Source: Euptelea pleiosperma (taxonomy: Eukaryota > Streptophyta > Magnoliopsida > Ranunculales > Eupteleaceae). From it: a DNA stretch of 64,000 nt. The stretch covers positions 15,618,138-15,682,137 of the forward strand of contig CM068544.1 of the NCBI GenBank assembly GCA_035048495.1. Reading direction: 5' to 3'. Position 1 is the stretch's first letter. Every line of letters starts with the position of its first letter. Shown in pieces: positions 57,468 through 64,000 of this stretch. The position numbers and the translations under genes are program-made. The notes beneath the pieces were generated by a model. That model did no database searches and had not been told where the DNA came from. It was given only the letters and a program-made list of their open reading frames with translations.

Positions 57468-60400
57468 TCAGCCCGACCTAACGGGTCCACAAGTGACCCT
57501 GATAACCTTTAAGAGGTTAATCGAGGTAGATAGGGTCTTGAAGAATGGTTTCAATCTTTGTCCATTTACCTTGCATATTTCACCATTCTTCAGATTTTCA
57601 ACTTCAACCGCCCCATCGGGGGAAATGGTTCGTACTAGATACGGACCAGACCAACGGGATCTCAACTTACCCCAGGAAAAGATGTAATCTAGAATTGTAT
57701 AACAGGACTTTCATTCCCGGTTCTTAGGATTTCCTACCAATTGATGTGTCATAGAACACCTTCATTCTATCCTTGTAGATTTTTACACTGTGATATGCGT
57801 CATTCCTGATCTCATCTAGCTCATTGAGTTGTAACTTGCGAAGATTTCCAGCCATGGGCAGATCAAAATTGAAAGTTTTGATCGCCCAATAGGCTTTATG
57901 TTCCAATTCCACCGGTAAATGACATGCCTTATCGTAGACAAGTCTGTAGGGGGACATCCCTATAGGTGTTTTATAAGCAGTGCGGTATGCCCACAGTGCA
58001 TCTAATAATCGTAAAGACTAGTCTTTGTGATTAGGATTAACTATTTTCTCCAGAATCTGCTTAATCTGCCTATTTGAGACTTTGACTTGTCCACTAGTTT
58101 GTGGGTGATAAGGTGTAGCAACCTTATGAGTAACAGAGTACTTATGCATCAGGCTTCGGAATGAGCTGGTACAAAAGTGGCTTCCTCCATCACTACTAAT
58201 GGCTCTAGGGTTACCAAAGCCAGAAAAGATGTTTTCTCTTATGAATTTGATCACCACATGGCAATCATTCGCCTTACATGGTATGGCCTCTACCCATTTA
58301 AAAACATAATCTACTGTGAGCAAGATGTAGAGATTTCCAAAAGAATTTGGAAATTGACCCATAAAATCTATACCCCAGACATCAAAAAGTTTAACTATTA
58401 AGATGGGGTTAAGAGGCATCATAATGTGACGGGTGATTTTCCCTAGCTTTGACACTGCTCACAGCTCACACAGAATGAATGGCAATCTTTGAAGAGAGTG
58501 GGCCAATAGAAACCACACTGCAAAATCTTTGCAGCGGTTTTCTTAGTACTAAAGTGACCCCCACAAGCATGGTCATGGTAGAAAGAAATTCCCTCATTGT
58601 GCTCATGATCAGAAACACATCTTCGAATTATTTGATCAGGACAATACTTGAACAAGTATGGATCGTCCCAAAAGAAATGCTTGACCTTGGTTAAAAACTT
58701 TTCTTTATCTTCCTTAGATCAGTGCTCAGGCATTTGGTTAGTAACAAGGTAATTCACTATATCAGTGAACCAAGGAAGCTGAGAGACAAATAATAATTGC
58801 TCATCAGGGAATCTCTCATTTATTAGTAACTCTTCTCTAGTGGACTCTAAATTTAGCCTTGAGAGGTGATTTGCTACAACATTCTTAGAACATTTCTTGT
58901 CCCGAATTTTCAAATTGAACTCTTGTAGCAAAAGTATCCATCTAATGAGCTTGGCCTTAGCATTTTTGTTAGACAGAAGATATCTCAAGGCAGCATGATC
59001 AATGTAGATGATAACTTTGGATCCTATAAGGTTGATCGAAATTTCTCCAAGGCAAAAATGACAGCTAGCAATTCCTTCTCGGTGGTGGTGTAGTTAAGCT
59101 GAGCGTCGTTGAGAGTCCTACTTGCATAATAGATTACGTAAGGGAGTTTATCAATTTTCTGCCCAAAATAGCTCCTAGAGCGTAATCTGATGCATCACAC
59201 ATTAGCTCAAAAGGTTCCGTCCAGATGAGCGGTTGGATTATTGGGGTAGACGTGAGCTCGATTTTTAACTGTTCAAACGCTTTAAGGCATAATTCATCAA
59301 AATCGAAAGTGACGTCTTTGGCTAGTAAATTGCACAATGGTCTAGAGATTTTGCTGAAATCGCGAATAAAATGCCTATAAAAACCGGCGTGGCCCAGAAA
59401 TATTCGAATATCTCTAATTGTCCGTGGGTACGAGAGTTTGGAGATAAGATTAATTTTTGCCTCGTCCATCACATTATCGCTCTTTGAGATTATGTGTCCC
59501 AAGACAATTCTCTTTTTTACCATAAAATGGCATTTTTCCTAGTTCAGGACAAGGTTTTTCTCCTTACACCAGATCAACAGAAGCTGGAGGTGGTGTAGAC
59601 ATTGATCAAAGTTTGACCCATATATGGAGAAATCATCCATAAATACCTCCAGAAAACTTTCTACCATATCAGGCAAAATACTGAGCATGCACCGCTGAAA
59701 TGTAGCGGGTGCATTGCATAACCCAAAGGGCATATGACGGTAGGAAAACGTTCCAAAGGGGCAAGTAAATGTGGTCTTTTCCTGATCCTCTGGTGCTATT
59801 GAAATTTGGTTATAGCCAGAATAACCATCCAGAAAGCAGTAATATTCATGACCGGCTAACCACTCCAACATTTGGTCCATGAATGGGAGAGGAAAGTGAT
59901 CTTTCCTAGTGACAGTTTACTTTTCGGTAGTCCATACACATGCGCCACCCAATCTGCATACGGGTAGGAATCATCTCATTTTTCTTATTCATGACTACTG
60001 TAATACCTGACTTTTTGGCCACTACTTGGACAAGACTAACCCAAGAACTATCCGAGATTGGATAAATTATTCTATTATCCAACAACTTCAGAATCTCGGA
60101 TCGCACAACTTCCTTCATCGCAGGGTTTAGCCTTCTCTATGGCTCATGTGAGATTTTAGCATTATCTTCCAAGTGGATCCTATGTTGCACCACAGAAGGA
60201 CTTATACCCTTAATGTCTGCAATAGACCACCCTATAGCTTCCTTATGATTCCCAAGGACATCTAAGAGTTTTCCTTCCTATTCTTTATCCAAGTCAGATA
60301 CTATGATAACATGCAAAGTCTCCGATGGACCCAAAAATGCATACTTGAGCATGTTCTGTAATGGTTTTAGGTCCAACTTAGAGGGTTCAATAATTGAAGG

Positions 60401-61180
60401 TACGGGTGGTGAAGGTGAAGGTGTGAGAATTTTCAGTTTAGGCTGCCACTTGTTTATTTCCATAATAGGGATGGCATCTAACAGGGCATTGACTTCATCG
60501 ACACAAGCGTCAATGTTAAATTCACACCCAAAGTCGGCCAATCATGCTTCTAAGGGGTCCTCATAACTCAGTTGGCCCGTGGCATTTTCAATCAATTCAT
60601 CAATGTAGTTTACCTCACACACATCATCTGTATCATCAAGGCGTTGTCTACTAACATTAAAAATGTTAACTTGAACAGTCATGGTGCCAAAAGAGATCTT
60701 CATCACACCATTTCTACAGTTAATCAAGGCATTGGAAGTTGCCAAAAATGGGCACCCTAAGATCACTGGGATACGACTTGTGGTCCTAGATGTAGGTTTC
60801 GTGTCCAAAACCACAAAATCCGCAGGAAAGACAAACTCACCTACCTTGACTAGAACATCCTCCACCACTCCTCTCGGGTGTCTTATTGACTCATCTGCTA
60901 ACAAAAGGGTAACATGGGTGGGTTTCAACTCTCGTAAACCTAATTGCTCATACATAGAGTAAGGCAATAGGTTCACACTGGCTCCTCAGTCCAACAGAGC
61001 TATTTCTACATGGTCTCCTATCTCACATGAAATCGTGGGACAACCAGGGTCCTTAAACTTGACAGGAGTTGTACCAGAGATGATGGAGTTGACTTGTTGT
61101 ACCAAAAAGGCAGTCTTAGGGACATTAGTAGTCCTCTTGAATGTGTAGAGGTCCTTCAGAAATTTGGTATAAGATGGGAC
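57468..61180 (-). pseudogene. Athila-like gag-end/pol polyprotein, many stops
   Basis: Reading from 61180 downward there is a Gag end (SYTKFLKDLY, KDPGCPTISCEIGDH), then the protease site reading LLD, a TGA, then GASVNLLPYS: the codon after the catalytic Asp has become a stop. Reverse transcriptase (59539-60118) keeps SSWVSLVQVVAKK, YNQISIAPEDQEKTTF, FGLCNAPATFQRCM and the catalytic FMDDFS. RNase H (58719-59523) has [14 protein letters not shown]. Integrase (58018-58655) has a zinc-binding HxxxH-C-C part, D30 in GIDFMG and D89 in SSDGG, but Lys at 125 in [10 protein letters not shown], where Glu belongs. The integrase C-terminus is at 57468-57957. Several in-frame stops (for example 60542-60544) and shifts separate the pieces. 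It would have copied and integrated the element; it is inactive now. Confidence 0.92.
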
Positions 61181-62738
61181 TGAAATTTCACCGGTCCGTT
61201 CTCTTTAACTCAATATACCTAGAAGGGGCGGGTTGATTAGGTATTTAAAATTATTTATCCCTACACAGTTTTACTAGTCTATGGTAAGAGAATAAAATCG
61301 AATGCCTTAGTTGTTTGATAAAAGATTATCACAACCGACTCAAATCGAATATACCTCCGTGGTATATTTTCTTTTCGTCGTTTGATCTAATTAGAATAGA
61401 TTGCGGAATACAAACAAACAATCACACAAGACAAGAGATTTTTACGTGAAAACCTTAGCCAAAGAAAAACTACGGGACCACGTCCAGACGGAAAGTATCA
61501 CTAACTGAAAAGTTAAACGAAACAAAGGTTACCTACGCAGCATCGTTGCAAATACAGCTTTTAACCTTAGCCAAGGCCTACTACCGATGCATCCACGTCC
61601 TCTGAGTCAACGCTACGAATCCACGCGTGCCCTTCCAGCCAAGAAGCCTTGTCTGCTTGTTCAATTTGGTACACCCCAAACCTACCGTCGATCAGCTCCT
61701 CTGATATTAATTCTCAACACTCCCACCTTTGCAGAAGGTGAAGGATTCAGTACACCTTGAACCCTAAGTTGCTCAAATGGTGTTGAGTCACACTGGTACA
61801 CTCAGGCTACTAGGTCGAATATAGAAGTGGAAGACCTAAGCTAAGGAAAGGATCAAGCTCTTGGTTTTGATTAAGAAGAGAACAAGCTCCCAAGATGTGA
61901 ATGGAAAATAAGCTTTTTGCTCTTCGAATGGACACTCTAATAAATAAAAGATTTTCTTCACTCTCTTGAAGATTGAGTCACTCTGTGTCTCTATGTGTGT
62001 TTAGAGAAGGCATAGAAGGGTTGTATTTATAGAATTCCAAGACCCTGAGTCATGCAAAACGTGGGATAATGGAACCAAGAATTTCGGATCTTAGAAAGAC
62101 CAATTCTGTGCATGGTCCAATCGATTGTACGCTAGGTCCAATCGATTAGGCCATGTCCAATCAATTGGGGATAAGTGTCCAATCGATTGGGCTCAATAAG
62201 ATTTCTGTTCTGAAGGCTTCAATCGATTACACAGGGTTCTCCAATCGATTTGACTCAGATAAGTTTCTATTCCGAAGGCTCCAATCGATTTGACTCAAAT
62301 AAGTTTCTGTTCTGAAGACTCCAATTGATTTCACAGAGTCTCCAATCAATTGGTCTATGTCCAATCGATTGGGGATAAGTGTCCAATTGATTAGACTATC
62401 CCATTAGTCAATTTAATTTACTTAGACTCGGGTCAGTCTAATGACTAAGTTTGACCATTATATTTTGTTCATTTTAACCAACTCCTAGGGCCACTAAGTC
62501 ACTTACTTTCCTAATCGAGTGAACATGATCCTTAACTGACAAATCGACAGTTACTCATATGACTCCTGTCGTCAACCGTCTGATTCTTGCTGTCTTTGTC
62601 TTTTAGTCTTCACGTAGTTGGTGAAGCATGCGTACCACGACATCTCCACACTACACTTGTGCTCGTAGGAACGGTTACAAGAATATTTTTATGTCAAACG
62701 GAATCTTTGCCAAATTGAATATGAAAATATTCCTTATA
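61181..62738 (-). repeat. 3' LTR of the second Sirevirus copy
   Basis: It is 1558 bp and matches the LTRs at 26750, 33508 and 41381. The TATA box is inverted at 62024-62031, and the CAATCGATTGG array lies at about 62110-62400. Confidence 0.9.
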
Positions 62739-63326
62739 ATCTCCCCCTTTGGCAATTCTGTGACAAAAAATATTTAATCATATAGAGGTAAAAAATAGAA
62801 AATACAATCCCACCCTCTTACATGATTCACTCACTATCTCACACTCTCTTGGAGATAATCGAACAGATATAATTGAATGGTTTTTTATCTGTTCCCTGCA
62901 CATTCTACCAACCATACATACCATGTAATATCATCGGCAATCAGTAAATCATTAAAATATAGTGAGTTAAGTATGCACATCACAAGTAGAGAAATTTAAA
63001 AAAAATAATGAAAAATTTTTCTCCCCCTAAATTTCTCTCCCCCTATCATGCATCAACTTATTTTTACCGCTATGATTTTCTATTCTCCTTTTTGTCACAG
63101 ATTGACAAAGGTATAGAAATATAAGCAAATAACAAGCATGCAATGAATATCATCATGAAGAACAAGTGCATATATACGTACAAACCATAATATATATTGG
63201 TTTATACCCTGTAATACATAAATAACACAAGCATAGTATAACCATACACAATCTAAGTTTATCGGTGTACAATAATAACAAAAATAAAAACACCCGATAA
63301 CTCTCAAGAAGTCTCTCTCTGGGAGT

Positions 63327-64000
63327 CTATGTAAATGGACCAGTACCATCATGTTGATTAGGGACATGAGCTGGTGGATGCTGTCCAAAGCCCATCATGG
63401 TAGACCGATACTCCATGTAACTTTGCATATCATACATGGAGCCCGACATCCTCTCCTGTCCCTCCTCTAAACAGCGAAAGCTCTGAGCCGTCCGCTCCTC
63501 ATGCGTTGTGAGTCGCTGGTTGAATCCCACCATCTGATGATGAAGAGACTCAAAGGAGTAAGGGGCAGGCATCTCTGGAGGCTGGACAAAGGATGGATGT
63601 GGCTCTGGAAGATGCATCTCAGTATCTGTCTGCTAACCGCCCGGCTCGGTATCATCTCCCAAGTCCTCATCGAACATATCGTCAAAATGTGGAGGTACAT
63701 CAGTCACTCGCCAAACCTGAGACATGCTCTTCCTAATAGTCGAAGGTCCAATAGGCCCCATGGGAGAGCAGACTTCCTTAGTAGCTCGAATCGGTACATC
63801 CAAGTAAAGTAGGATAGAGCTCACCAGCAGAGGAAATGGAAGACACGGATGGTTAGCCAACTAGCTACCCGCTCTAACTATGGCTCTAAATATGAACCTC
63901 GGAAGGTCAATGACAAATCCAGTGCCAAGATGGTAAAGAAGCTGAAGGCGATCAATGTTCACATGTGCCCCATGGCCAAGTGGATCAATGTTGTGCCCAC
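63327..64000 (-). pseudogene. Env-like / plant-transposon-domain ORF, second copy, partial
   Basis: This is the minus-strand counterpart of 31555-32916, from the window edge (GHNIDPLGHGAHVNID) to the stop at 63327-63329. It shares with the first copy an in-frame TAG directly before LANHPCLPFPL. It has a private TAG after DTEPGG, and it is open where the first copy has a TGA (EEGQERMSGS). The N-terminal half is outside the window. The interval 62753-63326 is spacer with polypurine tracts. Confidence 0.75.

Larger units (their letters stand above)
49420..61180 (-). mobile_element. Athila-like Ty3 retroelement, minus strand, truncated
   Basis: In minus-strand order it consists of the end of gag plus protease/RT/RNase H/integrase (61180-57434), a long 3' non-coding region (57433-52995), a polypurine tract GGTTTGGGGGTG (53006-52995), and a 3' LTR that starts TGATAATTGCTTAAAAGTG at 52994. 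The LTR is split by a solo LTR (50083-52730), and the non-coding region by another (53494-56482). The left LTR end is not certain (about 49375-49440). The 5' side is cut at 61180 by a Sirevirus copy. Domain order and motifs (FMDDFS, GIDFMG, the phrase AGGAGGCAACCCA after integrase in coding sense) fit Athila. Many stops show it is dead. Confidence 0.85.
61181..64000 (-). mobile_element. Second Sirevirus-like element, minus strand, runs off window
   Basis: The 3' LTR is 61181-62738, read on the plus strand from TGAAATTTCACCGG to ATATTCCTTATA (its TG end mutated to TA). CTCCCCCTTTGG at 62741-62752 is the inverted polypurine tract, with further tracts at about 63020-63046. The env-like ORF (63327-64000) follows. 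The element inserted into the gag end of the Athila-like element. The expected target duplication copy at this end is GGGAC (61176-61180); the other end is outside the window. Confidence 0.88.

Overview
This window is nuclear DNA of a flowering plant. It starts inside a canonical plant FAD2 (microsomal oleate desaturase) gene. Nearly everything else is plant-type repeat DNA: Mutator-like, Ty3 (Athila- and Tekay-like) and Ty1/copia Sirevirus elements, and many short palindromic MITEs. I cannot name the species from the sequence.

Layout. 1-1065: FAD2 on the minus strand, 355 intact codons, with its last few codons beyond the window edge. 1097-5712: probable FAD2 5'UTR intron, full of MITEs, with a candidate first exon and promoter near 5713-5820. 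6.2-6.8 kb: two more MITEs. 7057-24390: a 17.3 kb Mutator-like element with long terminal inverted repeats and a 9-bp target duplication. It carries a decayed transposase, a right arm with a captured plant gene fragment, and a nest of LTR elements. One Ty3-like element with a tiny interior (11765-22664) contains a solo LTR (13380-20097), which contains another solo LTR (15895-18809).

24.4-26.7 kb: MITEs and old repeat debris. 26750-35061: a complete-ended Sirevirus-like copia element with gag and an env-like ORF but no pol. 35.2-39.3 kb: nested MITEs and a minus-strand solo LTR. 39.4-44.2 kb: repeat debris and a solo Sirevirus LTR (41381-42959). 44.2-49.3 kb: low-repeat DNA with gene-like exon pieces that I could not identify. 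About 49.4-61.2 kb: a minus-strand Athila-like Ty3 element (decayed pol, PPT, 3' LTR), interrupted by two solo LTRs and cut by a second Sirevirus copy that runs off the window (61181-64000).

The only clearly intact cellular gene is FAD2. The elements form a layered insertion record in which exact or near-exact target-site duplications fix the order of events. The most unusual items are the MITE-filled FAD2 leader intron, the Mutator element that carries a PCaP1/DREPP-like fragment beside an unidentified spliced ORF, the pol-less gag plus env-like Sirevirus, a 54-bp nested hairpin element with a 9-bp duplication, and recurring GC-rich palindromes inside a solo-LTR family.
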